Shown piece after piece: positions 22,207-34,812 of a stretch of 64,000 nucleotides of DNA (position 1 is the stretch's first letter; every line of letters starts with the position of its first letter). Source of the stretch: Bryopsis sp. KO-2023. Its lineage: Eukaryota > Chlorophyta > Ulvophyceae > Bryopsidales > Bryopsidaceae. The DNA lies in the NCBI GenBank assembly GCA_030272585.1, contig BSYQ01000001.1, positions 4,278,001-4,342,000 on the forward strand, read 5' to 3'. The notes below the pieces were generated by a model. The model did no database searches, had not been told where the DNA came from, and saw nothing but the letters and a program-made list of their open reading frames with translations. A program made the position numbers and the translations under genes.

Positions 22207-25200
22207 ATGCGGGCTTTGATCCAATTCGGAAAACGTCGGAAAGAGCTGGCGACGGGCGTCCGAGCGCTCGCGTCCGCGGAGCCAGCGGTCGTCGAGGAAT
22301 CGCCTTTCCTGCGCTTCGGTTCCCTCCAGCCCCAACCAACGAACTACACTCCGATCCTCGGGAGCATCCCCCAAACCAGAGTGAGGAAATCTCGCGGTGA
22401 CTCGTGGATCGATTGATCAAACACTTTCCAGCTTCGAGCGGTAGTATCGTTGAGGGTGTGGACTTTGAGTTGCTCACAGAACATATTCGTGGTGGTGCTT
22501 TTGTTTTTCCCCAGAAAACGCAGAACCAATGCTTGCCTCCTCACCCAGACACTATTGCTACCAACAGCTCACCAGGGTCCACAAAAAAAGTTTTCTTCCC
22601 CCCCCAAAAAATCTCCTCCTGGTCTGGATGGATCCTTTTCATTCCTGTTCAAAATTTGGAATTTTGAAAGTCTCCTATCATTCTCTACAGGTGACCACCT
22701 TGAGCAATGGCCTCAGAGTTGCCACCGAAACCCAACCTTTTGCCCAAACTGCGACCGTTGGTGTGTGGATCGATGCGGGGTCCAGATTCGAGACGGCCTC
22801 CAACAATGGCACCGCTCACTTCTTAGAACACATGGCTTTCAAAGGCACAAAGGTGATTTCCCACTGCTTGTGCGAGTTTTGAAATGCACATGTGTTGAAA
22901 CCACACAGTTATTAACTGAGGGGAAAGAAACGGGCATCCTCCCTCACCAAAGCTTCGTTAAGAAGGATTGAAACATGAGTGACCCCATATCGTTCACCGC
23001 CCCTCCTCAGATGTCAATGAAAGGTCGAGTCCTTGGACCCCCTCTCTTTTTCTCCCCCAAAATCGAGAAAGGCCAAAAATGTTTTGAAGGTTCTGGACGT
23101 GTTACATAAAAAAAATGGAGCACCCAATCGTCTCAAAGCCTTTTTTCTTTTTTTTTTGGGGGGGGGGTCTGTACATATAAGAAGTCCCACCGCTGGCTAT
23201 GAGCATCCCATTCCACACAGTGATTAACAACCCTTTTAGAATGAATCAAAGAACTCCTAAGGTTTTCCGTCGCAGTTTTTGGTGATTAGAAATGACAACC
23301 GTCCCCCTCTGTTTTCTGTGTGCAGGCGAGAAGCACTCGGGCTCTCGAAGTGGAGGTGGAAAACATGGGAGGCCACTTGAACGCTTACACATCCCGCGAA
23401 TCCACTTGTTTTTTCGCCAAAGTTATGAAGGACGACGTCGGCAAAGCTGTAGACATCCTGGCAGACATCATGCAAAATCCAGTTTTCGACGATGCTGCGA
23501 TCGAGAGGGAACGAAGCGTCATTCTGCGAGAAATGGAGGAGGTTTGTGGCGGAGTCGTTTCTTTTCTGTTTTCTTTGCCCTTGTTTGCTGTTGACGGTCG
23601 GTGTATCGATGGATCAGAATAATGGGTAATTGTTGCAGGTTGAGAAACAAACGGAGGAGGTGCTTTTCGACCACCTGCATGCGACCGCATTCCAAACCAC
23701 TCCTTTGGGCCGAACGATTTTGGGCTCAGCGGACAACATCAAGAGCATCAGCCGAGAGGATCTCGTGAAATACATCGCTACGCACTACACCGGATCTAGA
23801 ATGGTGAGTTTTTCAATTGAAAAAAAAACTGTGTGGAAACGTGTCACGGCATTTTTGATCTATCTCTGTGAAAGATTTCTGAAGTAAGGTTCTGGCACAG
23901 ACCATTTTTCAGGTCCTTTCCTGTTTGTTTTTATGCATATTTTTTCTCCAGCCTGCTTTGCTAATATATGTATCCCTTGTTTGTGATGGTGGTGGCATGC
24001 CGGTCGGTGGTATAACCGTGTGTGTTTTTGCGGCTTCCTTTCTTGATTTCAAGTACAGGTTTTGTCTGCAGCGGGAGCATTGGATCATGACGACCTGGTG
24101 AAATTAGCCGAAGCAAAATTCTCGAAGCTGCAGAACCACTCCAAGACGGCATCAGAGCTCGTCAGCGCGGTGGGTGTGGAACGGATAGTGTGAAAAATCC
24201 AGTAAAACCAGTGAATGAACCAATGATGCAAGATGAAGCATGTAAATGGCTTGGACAGTAAAGATCGGTCGGATTCGTTTGGCTTTGTTTTCCAGGAGCC
24301 AACCATTTTCACCGGCTCTGAAGTCCGAATCCGTAACCCTGATGAGCCTTTGGTCCATATGGCCATTGCTTACAAAGGTGCTTCTTGGACAGACCCAGAT
24401 GCCATCCCACTCATGGTGATGCAATCTATGCTCGGTAAGTGCAGCTATTTTCTTCGTCGTTTGGTCGGCTTCCCGGACACACTGTCAGATGCTCTCCCCC
24501 TGTTATTGTTTCTTTGGCTGAAAGAGTATATCTGATGGAAAAAGAAGCTCGGTAAATTCGTTGGCTGTACGAATAGGAATGCTTGGGTTTTATCTGAAGT
24601 TTGAAAACATCAGGTGGATGGAACAAGAGGTCTGGCACCGGAGCTGATGGCCCCAGTCAACTCTCCCAGCGCTGTGCTGCCAATGAATTGGCCGATTCCT
24701 ACAATGCATTCAACACCAATTATCACGATTCTGGGCTGTTCGGAATGTACGCAATTGCTCCGAAAGACAAGCTGGAGGACCTTTCGTGGTCGATCATGCA
24801 AGAAATCACAAGGATGTGCTACAACGTGGGCGAAGAGGAGGTCACGCGGGCCAAGAATCGTCTCAAAACAGTCATGATTTTCCAGACTGAGGGAACAACA
24901 GGTGTGTGTGTGTGTGTGTGTGTGAATGCAAGCTCTCCTGGAAGTTATCCTTGTTGAGCCCATGGGTATGGCGCTGAGAAATGAGCTGTGAAATATCGAC
25001 TGATAATTACTGGTTGGTACTGAAATGTTGATTAACACTCTCGAAAGCCGAAAGCCCTACGAGGCAGCATTGTCAGAATGCTGGAAGATCCATATTGAAT
25101 GTTATGCAGGAGACATTGGGTTGTGATTTTCGCCATGGACATCACTTGATTCCACCCTTCCATTTATACGGGAAATCTGCGACATTGATATGTTGAATTG

Positions 25201-25458
25201 CTTTCAAACAAAAACTTATTCAGGGTGGTGTTTGCAGGTACTGCGGAAGATATCGGCCGTCAGATGCTCGTCTACGGACGAAGGATTCCAAAGGCAGAAC
25301 TGTTTGCCCGAATTGATGCGGTGAATGCAGAAACCGTTAAGGAAGTGGCCGACAGGTTCCTGTATGACCAGGAGCTTGCTATTACAGCGATCGGAGACAC
25401 TCAAGATTTGCCCGACTACAATTGGCTGCGTCGCAAGACCTATTGGCTTAGATACTAA
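22207..25458 (+). CDS. PMPCB: mitochondrial processing peptidase beta subunit
   Basis: Eight exons, all in phase: 22207-22380, 22691-22852, 23326-23541, 23639-23803, 24059-24169, 24296-24434, 24614-24901, 25238-25458 (491 residues). It is an M16 zinc metallopeptidase. The inverted zinc motif is HFLEH (H101, E104, H105), followed by the conserved [14 protein letters not shown] and a distal zinc-ligand Glu region ([13 protein letters not shown]), so this is the catalytic beta and not the alpha subunit. The later domain has the family's [15 protein letters not shown] and [14 protein letters not shown]. The Arg/Lys-rich N-terminus ([12 protein letters not shown]) fits a matrix-targeting sequence. 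MPP removes presequences from imported mitochondrial proteins. The intron at 24902 begins inside a TG repeat. Confidence 0.95.
24902..24924. repeat. (TG)n microsatellite at an MPP-beta splice donor
   Basis: The GT donor after exon 24614-24901 is the first unit of a TG run of about eleven repeats. Confidence 0.9.
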
Positions 25459-26441
25459 GAGGGTGAGCAGCGATGCTCTGATGTAAAAGGAAACCAAATT
25501 GTGTGCTCAGTCGAGAGGGGAAAGGGGTTGGGATGGGGTTGCTGATGGAAATGAAGTGTGCGGAGGTCTCGTTGCATTAACAAGAGCAGCTTGAGAAAAA
25601 TTTGCATCCCGAATGGAACTTTTTCCCTGACTGCTCCCACCTCCAATGTGACAAGACTAAAACCTTGTTTTCCTTGTGGCGCATCTTGAAACATGGAGTA
25701 TACACCTTTTTAGAGCAGGGAAAAAAACATGGAGAGGGGTGATGGACCCATATACATACAGTTGGGTCAGGAAGAAAAAAGCAGAAGTCTCCTCGACATC
25801 CAGCAATCTTTGTCCAACAACTGCGAAAGGAAATCACAGCAATTCTCCACCCCCATGAAAATTGAAAAATGTATGGTCTGGAAAAGATCCAATGTAGGAA
25901 ATTCTGGAAAGGACAAAACACTAGACAGCTTTAAAACTGAAGGTCCATAATCTCTAATTGTAAAAATCAATCCTAGGGTTTTCAACTCGGTCCAAAGCCT
26001 GCCATGAGGTTTCTCTTAAGAAAGAGCCACTATAGATTGAGCACCATCGATCCCAGCACCAACCCCAACACTGGCAGAAAAGGCCTGGTGACTATTTGCA
26101 GGCAATACAAGGCTTGATCACAGAATTAACAAAATGACCTGGCTGAGGTATGGAAAGGAGGAGGATGCATGGAGGATGAGATCCACTCACAACTTGTAGG
26201 GCAATTTTTTGTGTACTGCTTGGGTGATTAAGGTTGAAACTTGGCTTGGCTGAGTGTGAAAGCTAAGCCAAACTGACACTTGCCGCCAACAAGTCAATAA
26301 CAAGCCAAAGAAACCCTAAGAAGTGGAGCCTTTTCTGTTACAAATTTCATTGCTGCGATATAAAGTGAACCTTCTTTTTAAACAAGTCAGGCGGACTTCT
26401 GTCTGTCCTCTAGAATAATAATTTTCTTCTCAATGCCAACT
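25459..26441. other. intergenic between convergent genes
   Basis: The 3' flanks of MPP-beta (plus) and the unknown minus-strand gene meet here. No coding signal or repeat recognised. Confidence 0.5.
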
Positions 26442-28333
26442 TCATGCATATCTGCCACCCTTTTCCTTGGGCTTTGGACCAAATGAAGCTCTCCCTCCAG
26501 TTGTGTATGCCCCCAATGACACAGTGGAGTCTAGATCTTGTGCAAAAGCCCTCGGCCCTGTTGGATATACTGGATGCTGAGGCAATATTGTGTTTGGCCG
26601 AACCCAGGGACCAGGTACATTCTGTCTAAGCTTGGCCTGCACACTGGACTGACTGGGTGCATCCCCACCAGAGTCCTCCTGTCGAACAGCAACCCTCGGA
26701 GCTTGACCAACAGCTGTGTCCACTGTTGTGGGGATAACCACGGAACCAGGGAAAGCGTGCACCTTCTGTCTCTCGTTCGATGGTTGCAGAATCTCCTTCA
26801 GCGATTTATTTGTCATGCACTCGATCTCTGATCTTCTCATTTGAGCATACGACGGAAGGCTGTCTCCTCCCCCACAGGGACCATCACCGAAAGAGGGGGT
26901 GGTATGAGGCATCCCACCTGTTGGGTGGATGTCAGACTGAGTTGGTGTCAGTTTCTGGGCAGCTTCATACCCAGCCGTCGAAGCAATCGCAAGCGGATAG
27001 GATTGCTCTAGCGTTCCACAGGATACACTTGGGTTGAGTGTGTTGGAGTGTCCGGTAGTAGGCTCCCAAAGGCTTGCCGATGGTGGTGCAGCTCTGGACC
27101 CAGTCCTTGCCGAAGCAGACAGAGATGGCCTCTCCCGGAATCCCAACAGTTGCTGGATTTGTGACTGGACTGTGGTCATCATGCTGCCGTAGTGACTCAC
27201 AAAATCCTTCAGCTCCGTCTTGAGTTCGTTCATGTCCCGCCTGAGCTCCTGCACATCCCCCCTCAAAGAGTCCATCTCCTGCCTTGAGGTCTTCTGCATT
27301 TGATGAATGGCTGATATGTCCCCATGCCCACTGGACCTTTCGTACGATTTCTCGATGGGGGCGATGTTTCTTGTGGATGCCACTGGAGTGACATGTATCG
27401 ATCCTGGCGATCTAAAAACTGGCATCACCTTTTCTTGGACAGATGGAGCTTTCGGCATCCTATTTCCCACATCTGCTAAGATATTGACCCTGTCTTCGAG
27501 ACCTTCCCCAGGATGTCTGTCAGACTCTGGCATCTGTTCGGACTGATTGGAAATGCTTTCCCTGCTGAAAGCTTCTTGGCTGGATTCGGCTGATGAAGAA
27601 TCACCACTGGTATTCCCAGATGATTTGGCACAGTGATTGCTGTGATGGGGGTCTTCATTTTCTGCTTGGTGTGAGTGTGGAGTGTCACTGGATCGATCCT
27701 CCGACGGTGGTGGTTTCAACCCTTCAGCTATGGCTGCGAAGTCGAGACACCACCCTGACGGTATATCTTTGGGGTTCTGTGAATCGAAACGACCTTCCGA
27801 CGCGCCGGATCCCGTCCTCTTGGCCGACAGCTCTGAACAAGATAAAACCGAGCGTCAAGGGGATATTTTATCTCGAGGTTTCAACGCTTCGAAAGGAAAC
27901 GAGTCGAACTCAGGTCGCACCCTTCTTAATCTTCTGCACCTCGCTCTGGGGGACCGTCACTCGATTTTTCGATACGCGTTTGGCAAGCCTTTGCTCCTGC
28001 ACGCAAAAGGTAGCTTCTCAGATCGAACGACGCGGACGTCGACGAACAGCTGCAGATATCACTCAAGTCGTCAGAGACACGACGTCCCCACCAGTTCTTG
28101 CGCCGAGAGCTTATACGTGCCCAAGTCATTGACAGAATCCTGCGATGACGTGACGGTTGCTTCAGCTGCATTTCTAGCAAAAGAATTCAGGAGCGAAGCA
28201 AGGAGTGCATCCAAGAGCTCACGTCCCACGGCTTCAAGGCCTTTGGCTTCGATCGCTTGGTGACTTGCTTCTTAGCTTTCTTCTCAGCCAACTTCTTCGA
28301 GCCGGGAAGACTCACGTGCGGCGCTTTCCACAT
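26442..28333 (-). CDS. unknown Ser/Pro/Gln-rich protein with central coiled coil
   Basis: Four exons with agreeing phases: 28223-28333, 28092-28139, 27921-27996, 26442-27832 (541 residues). I do not recognise the family. The N-terminus is strongly basic (LAEKKAKKQVTKRSKPKALK), then SVNDLGTYKLSAQELEQR and AKRVSKNRVTVPQSE, a conserved-looking block. A charged heptad-like segment (RGDVQELRRDMNELKTELKD, about 150 residues into the large exon) predicts a coiled coil. The remainder is low-complexity and rich in Ser, Pro, Gln and Thr. No membrane helix or signal peptide. The basic N-terminus suggests nuclear or nucleic-acid binding, but this is inference. The small exons are less sure than the large one. 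Confidence 0.65.
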
Positions 28334-28654
28334 CGCGCTCACTTTTTTCTCCGCCCAGAAAAACGCAAGCGCTGAGGAAAAACGCTTGGTTTTTGTGGAG
28401 ACGCTGATTTGGGTGCCAGCTATTAGTCATTGTGTACGACTCCTTTCTGGGGGTGTTGGGGAAAACTTGCGCAAGCCGACCCCTTTGGTGTTTACTGGGA
28501 GGGGATGCCCTTCACTGCGTTTGCGATGAATGGTGTGCGACGTGGGATATTTAACCTGACTCAACGATCAGCGCCCTCGTTTTGGGAAGGTAGGGGGAAA
28601 GCTCCTCTGCTCTAGGTTGGTGACGCCGTCTCTCTTCCGCTCTTGTGACGTTCG
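28334..28654. promoter_or_regulatory. divergent promoter region
   Basis: 321 bp separate the ATG of the minus-strand unknown gene and the ATG of the polyprenyl synthase. Its position implies a shared promoter; no defined element was identified. Confidence 0.45.
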
Positions 28655-31294
28655 ATGTCGTTTCGCATCTTTCAGGATGTTGGCTATCGACAGCTTCGGC
28701 TCCAGCGGAATTGTTACAAAAGGTAGTCCCTTCCTCACGCTTCAATCTTTTTGGAAAGTGTTTGCGTTTCGTCGCACCGCCCGCCAGCTCCACTTGAGAG
28801 GGATGTTTGAGGGATTCTTTGGGTGCTTGTTTGTTGAAGACCGGAAACGCAACTGATCGAGTGGCCACTGCGTTCGATCCAGAGCGTCCGTTTGGTCTGG
28901 TTCGGGAGGAGGTCGATGCGGTGTCCGAAAGGATGCGTCAGAGCGTGGTCTCGGAAATCCCCGCCCTGGACCGAGCCTCCGAATATTTCTTCAAGGTTGG
29001 TTCCGAAGGAAAACGGTTGAGACCGTGCTTGGCTTTGATGCTATCCACTGCGCTTGCTGAAGAACCCCTCCCACCTGATCGAACGGATGTAGACCTTCGA
29101 CCGCCGAACTTTCACGTCACCGAGCTGCGTCGGAGGCAACAGAGAATCGCAGAGATCGCCGAAACGATTCACGTGGCGAGTTTGTTGCACGACGACGTGA
29201 TCGACAGCGCATCGACCCGGAGAGGGGTGGACTCGTTGAACATCGTCGTCGGGAATAAGCTGGCCATATTGGCGGGGGACTTCCTTCTTGCTCGAGTGTC
29301 CGTCACTCTTGCAGCCCTGAGAACGAGTGAAGTGATCGAACTGATTTCCAACATTTTGGAAAATTTGGTCACAGGAGAAATCATGCAAGTAGGTGGAAAG
29401 GATACTTAAAAAAAATATCCCTCTATGATCCCTGGCAATAACCCCACAATTAAAAATCAATTAAAAAAACTGGCTGAAAGCACACTGGCACGGAAAATAG
29501 TATTGGGTGTACAGGTATTAAAGTTTTGTGAAAAATCAAACATCGGTGCACCACCACTATTTTAATCATTTTTTGTTTGTTTTTTCTATCAATTGCCTTG
29601 TGTGCAAGCTCTGCTCCCTCAGACTTTGCAATTTTGGAAAGAATCTATAAATAGAAACTTAAAGAAGACCTTTTTGGGTGGGGAATTTCACACAGATGAC
29701 GTCATCGCCTGAAGAGCTGTTGACGATGGACTTTTACTTGGAAAAGACCTACAGGAAGACTGCAGCACTCATGGCAAACACCTCCAAGTCGGTGGCCATT
29801 CTTGCAGATCAACCCAAAGAGGTATATTGTCAAGGGGAGAAAAAAAAAGAAAGGAGGGGGTGGGGTGAGCAAAATAAATCCTTGGTCCACTTGAGGGAAA
29901 AACAAAGTCCGAATTCCTCACCAATCAATACAGTAGATATCCTTGAGGTAGTTTTTTCGTCAAGTTAGTTGTCAATGCTGAGTTCGAAATACTGCTTTTG
30001 GGGGAAGGGGGGGGAAACAGAAGAAAACATGACTGGGTCAGAATGCCTCCATAGCTGTTCGTGCATATTGTTGTTGATATTTCTAAGGCTGGTGATGACT
30101 GTGGTAGGTTTGCCAACTTGCGACAGACTTTGGAACTCATCTTGGGATGGCTTTCCAGGTGTGGTTGGAAAACTCGATCGATGTTACTAATGCTCGTTTG
30201 CAGGCACTCTGGCTTTTTTCTGTCTTCACACACTTTCATAAATGTCAGTGTTCTTGTATAATGTTTGAATCCACATAGCCCTCCGTGACTTCAACTTGGG
30301 AGTTTCAATACTTTAATTTGCTGTTGTGTGTGTCGGTGCAATTCATCAGCTGTTGACACGCATGAGATTTATATTTTGATTGGACGGCAAAGTTGATGTG
30401 CTGGTTTGACAATTTTTGGGGTTTCTTTTTTTGCCCTGTTAGATCATAGATGATATTCTGGATTTCACCGCAAGCAAAGATGTCTTGGGAAAGCCAGCAT
30501 TGAATGATTTGAGAAGTGGGATCGCCACAGCTCCGGTGAGGAGGTAGGGGTAGCATGCGATTCGAAGAAAATACAGATTTTGGGGGTTCTAAGAAGAGAA
30601 AAAGAGAGGGAGGGTTGGTCCGAAGGAATTTCAGTGGTGGTTATCCTTGATGTTCTATTTGTTCTTTCAGGTATTGCTTGCCGTGGATGAGTTCCCCGGG
30701 CTGAAGAAATTGGTTGAGAGGAAGTTCAGGGACAACGGTGATATTGAGGAGGTATGCCCAAAGGCCCTTCCAAAACTTGTGAACTGTTTGAATCAAACTC
30801 TTCTGTTGGGTCGTTTTTGTTTTCGAAAAAAACGTACCACATTGCTGATGACCTATGTAGACCTCATGGGTGATCTGGGGCATTTGATTTGATTGTGTGT
30901 GGGGCTATGTGCAGGCGGTGAAGATGGTTGAACGAAGCCAAGGGATTCAAAGGGCGAGGGATCTTGCAGCTGAACATGGAAGGAGAGCGGCGGCTGCGGT
31001 ACGCCTCCTATCCAACACCCCAGCAAGCATCAATGTTTATTCTTGACTTTCCTGATGTCTGACAATGTCCCTGGAAGTCCAATGTGTTGCCAGACCCCTT
31101 TTCTTATAGAAATGATGGTAGTTGGGTTTGTCTTTCGGTTTTACCTCCGTTGGGTCATTGTTTTTGTTTTTTTTCTGATTTGGGTTTGTTGATTTCAGAT
31201 CCACAGCCTTCCCCCAGCTCGCACCAACGAAGCCGCGGGCTGCCGCGATGCTTTGATTCATTTGACCGAATTGGTTTTGAAACGATCGAAATGA
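28655..31294 (+). CDS. trans-polyprenyl diphosphate synthase (long chain)
   Basis: Eight exons, all in phase: 28655-28722, 28812-29388, 29696-29821, 30108-30158, 30443-30535, 30671-30751, 30915-30998, 31199-31294 (391 residues). The two aspartate motifs that bind Mg-diphosphate are intact: LLHDDVIDSASTRR (D140, D141, D144) and IIDDILDFT (D277, D278, D281). GSEGKRLRP and GEIMQ are also in place. These enzymes add isopentenyl diphosphate to an allylic primer. The length and the ASTRRG context fit long-chain (solanesyl- or decaprenyl-type) synthases that make the ubiquinone or plastoquinone tail. The first about 25 residues are rich in Arg, Gln and hydrophobics with few acids, consistent with organelle targeting; mitochondrion or plastid cannot be decided. 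Confidence 0.93.
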
Positions 31295-31791
31295 TGGGTT
31301 GCCGCCACTGCTTGTCAATTCCAGCAGGGGTTTTCCAAAAGTCTGAGCACATTGTTTCAGAAGGAATTGGGGTAGCAATCCATATTATTATTGGAGACCA
31401 GGAATTTTTCCGATTGTGCAGGATGTTTCAGAGTAGAGTATACAGAATGTTAAATTTGAATCAGGAAGACAGCAACGATTTGCGAACTGGGGACTCATTG
31501 GGAATTTTTAATCTCTACATGTGTTGGCCAGATCGCTCACACATTTCTCTTTCATCTGCAGACTTATTTATTTTATTTTATTTTATTTTTTTGGGGGGGG
31601 GGAATGGGAAGGGAGGAGTCCAATTGCTTTCCCTTGGAATGGTCAAATGACACTGACTTCAAATTTTGCCAGCATGGGTGGTGATTCTTCCATGCACCTT
31701 CGTTTGGGCGTCTTCGGAACGAATCAAGGATAGGACGTACCGACAATATACGTATTGGTATCTATCAAAGTCCCACGAATCCACAGAAAAC
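31295..31791. other. intergenic, nothing recognised
   Basis: Spacer between two plus-strand genes with T and G homopolymers at 31566-31602. No coding signal. Confidence 0.5.
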
Positions 31792-32367
31792 ATGGGAGGT
31801 TCAGGACAAGAAGCCCCAACAGCACCACAAGAGCTTCAAACTTGGTCCAGCGAACGCTTGGACTTCAAGACCCTCGTCCCGCCCAAAAGTAAAAGCTTCA
31901 CAGGGAAGAAACAAGAAAGCGCGCTCAGCGTATTGCCTCTGCTTCGTTCACAGAAGTACCAAGACGCCTATGAAACGAAAGTCACACGGGGCCAACAGGC
32001 GGCGCTTATGCGGGCCTTGAAAGCACCCAAGCACCAGGGAAACGTGATCAACAAGGGCCAAAGGGGACTGGGATCGCTCGCAGCGAAAGGAAAGACCAAA
32101 GGGCTGACGGTGCAAAGCTTGGAGGAAAACGGGTTCATCGCTTTGCCTCAAGTCCCCAAGAAGCTTATGGCAAAAGACGTCAAATCCAGGGTGAAGGTGC
32201 ACCATCAAGAAGATGACGCTTGGTCGAAGTATGTCCGCAGAGAGTGGTGCACATTCACCGCCCGTCGAGCGTTCACGTGGGGAGGTCGACTCACGCTGGA
32301 GCTTCCTGGCTTTCACCCCAACAACGAAAGATTCATCAGAGAAAAGCACCCTCCGCTGAGATTGTGA
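31792..32367 (+). CDS. unknown basic 191-residue protein
   Basis: A single open frame with good codon texture, starting at the ATG at 31792. I do not recognise the family. Residues 1-45 are Pro/Gln/Ser-rich; the middle is Lys/Gly-rich (GQRGLGSLAAKGKTKGLT); the C-terminus looks folded, with KVHHQEDDAWSKYVRREW and RRAFTWGGRLTLELPGFHP. No signal peptide or membrane helix. The frame is open upstream but the preceding residues look non-coding, so I chose this ATG. The high Lys/Arg content would suit an RNA- or ribosome-associated protein, but that is a guess. Confidence 0.6.
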   Translation: MGGSGQEAPTAPQELQTWSSERLDFKTLVPPKSKSFTGKKQESALSVLPLLRSQKYQDAYETKVTRGQQAALMRALKAPKHQGNVINKGQRGLGSLAAKGKTKGLTVQSLEENGFIALPQVPKKLMAKDVKSRVKVHHQEDDAWSKYVRREWCTFTARRAFTWGGRLTLELPGFHPNNERFIREKHPPLRL

Positions 32368-32872
32368 ACGTTTGCTCTGACGAGGAGTGGTCTGCTTCCC
32401 TGTGGAGATCCCCACCATTTAGACAGATGTCATAAGCAAGCAAACCACCGAGACACCATTCAGAACTTGCACCCTTGATGTTGGGTAACATTCATTGGTC
32501 TTGGATATGATATGTTTGTGGTATCAGTTGGAGTATCTTGTGGCAAGAGAACATCACCCTCATATCTTCCAAGTCATTACAGTCACGCACAACACCATTA
32601 CAAACCTACACAAACTTCCAGAGTAGCTCCTGACCCCAAACATACACCTACAATCCTCCCCTCTCCCAAAAAAAAGAAAATGAGAAAGGCAAACTGTTGG
32701 CTCATGAGGCCCCACAGAGCCTATCTCCAAAATCTGAACTCCACATTCTTTTGAACACAGAACACTGGACTCGACACAGTTATTGATAGCCAATCGAGTG
32801 TGCAATGTTGCCCAGCATAAACCACCCCATGTTGATACATCTGAAACTTGAAAACACAGCTGCTCGTGTCTT
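32368..32872. other. intergenic between convergent genes
   Basis: The plus-strand unknown gene and the minus-strand transporter end toward each other. Nothing else recognised. Confidence 0.5.
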
Positions 32873-34624
32873 TCACAAAGCGGCAGTTTCTGAAAGTCGG
32901 GAGTATCTGCCAGAAACTTTGTCCTTTGGATAAGTGAAGTGCAAGCCTGAATAGAAAACGAGACACAGGGAAAATGGAACAATGCTGAACCACATGATTG
33001 CCTTTCCCAGAGCTTCCGCCCTCGGCAGGTCAATTTCAGGGTCCCCACTGGTGGTAGCACTGCCTGAATATCCAAACCATGCAGTGGCGGCCCAACCCAC
33101 AAGATAACTCACAGGAGAAGCGATGGAGTCCTCGAAACACCGATCGAAAGCATAAATGATGTTTCGCATGCGGGCAGGCACGATCTCCGCGAAAATGGGG
33201 TTGTTGCAGGAAGGCGCCGCCCAACTGATCAACAATCCTTGGAAGAGCAGCAAAAAGAGGTACATCCAAAACGTGCTGTCTTCTCCATCCTTAGGCATCA
33301 TTGTGAACATAATGGTCGAGAGTGGGATGCCGGAAAATACGCTGAATTGACAAACGAATATCCTTCCATGATCGGGGAAATGCTTGGAAGCGACATCCCC
33401 AAGAAAGCCTCCAAGCAACCCTCCGAACGATACCCCCACGAGGAACGAGGCCATCAGAATGCTGGTGGCCAGATTCGACATGCCGATCAGTTGCAAGTAC
33501 AACGTGGAGAACGCTGCGATCGCTTTCCAAGGCATCGACCCCACAACCCCCTGCAGAATGATGATAAGAAATGTGGGTATACGAACGACCGTCTTGATGG
33601 CGGTGGACACTTCCGCCCATGCATCCTTTTTTAAAACGTCTTTGTCGGATCCTTCGTCCATTTCCCCATGCATTAGAGTTCGTGGGTCCTTTCCCAGGTA
33701 CAAGTTAAGGCACCCCACGATTCCGCTCAGCAACGCAAGAGTGAACATGACAAATTGCCAGCCCTTCACCCCACCGACGTCCCATCCAGCCGCGTTCGTA
33801 GCATACACACTCCCGATAATGGAACCCACCCCAGCCGTGAAATACAGGGTACCGAATGCCGTTCCCCTTTCATTATCAGAGTAGAAATCTGCGATGATGC
33901 TTTGGACGTTCGGAACTACGAGCGATAGGCCCAGACCATTGAATGCCCAAACAATGGAAGCGATAACGAGCGGATGTGGTGCCCACCTCGACAAGCCGAA
34001 CATCCATGTCATGGTGGCCCAGACCATGCATCCATAGAAAATCACTTTTATCCTATTCATCAAGTGTCCTGCCACAATAACACCACAAAAGATTTACACA
34101 CCATGGAAAAATCCATGCATGGCATGCATGAAAACTCTTCACAACAAATACTTTTTTCAAAGTGAAAAATGTATTTAATTCAAAAGGAATGCTGGGTGCT
34201 CAACCCAGACGAAAACCCCCAAAAATGAACGTTGCTCTTGTCGGTTGAAGCGACTGCAACAAGCAAGGCCACCTGGAGAATTGAACTCATGACGAAACCA
34301 CACCTGATATCCCTCCAAGTGGGGACGTTAGGGCCTGGGTGAGACCTCGACACACTGTTAACGCTGCCATCTGCGAAGGTGTCGCGTCGAAGTCGCGAGA
34401 AATGTATTTGTACATTGCGGGGAGAATGGACTCATCCGCTTTCTCGAACACGCCCGTCAGGTTTATGAGCGCCGAAGTGCGCGTTCGGTGGTTGGAGAGG
34501 GCGTGCATGTTGATCCACGCCTCGTCGAACTTCGCTTCGCTTGAAACTGGGACCAGCAGTTTGTGTCTTTTTGTCCAGCCCAGCACGACGCAGAAAAGTC
34601 TGACACTCTGTTCGATGACTAATC
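32873..34624 (-). CDS. MFS transporter (plant/algal-type), 5' exon unresolved
   Basis: Two exons are resolved in phase: 34304-34624 and 32873-34068. A major facilitator superfamily fold is clear: about 12 hydrophobic segments, with the first helix region carrying LINLTGVFEKADESILPAMY, a loop with SPLGGISGHLMNRIKV (the MFS A-like loop after helix 2), and later GVSFGGLLGGFLGDVASKHF in the matching position of the second half. The helix-1 region resembles a plant and algal family whose substrate I do not know. Exon 34304-34624 begins in mid-codon, so a 5' exon lies upstream, probably between 34625 and 34860 and close to or overlapping the UBA1 start. None of the ATGs there fits the required phase. 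Confidence 0.88.
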
Positions 34625-34812
34625 CTGTTCAGAAAACAACAAAACAAACAAAACGAGTGGGTTTTTGGACCTTTTTTGTAGGGCAAAAAATACGAACGTT
34701 GGGATTTCCATTTTGTGGCGGTTTTCTTGTGGGAAATGCTTGTTTAATCGTGGGGGGAAAAGTAGGAAGGGTCTGGAAGGTGCCATAGATTCCGGGCACG
34801 TTCTGAGCCTTG

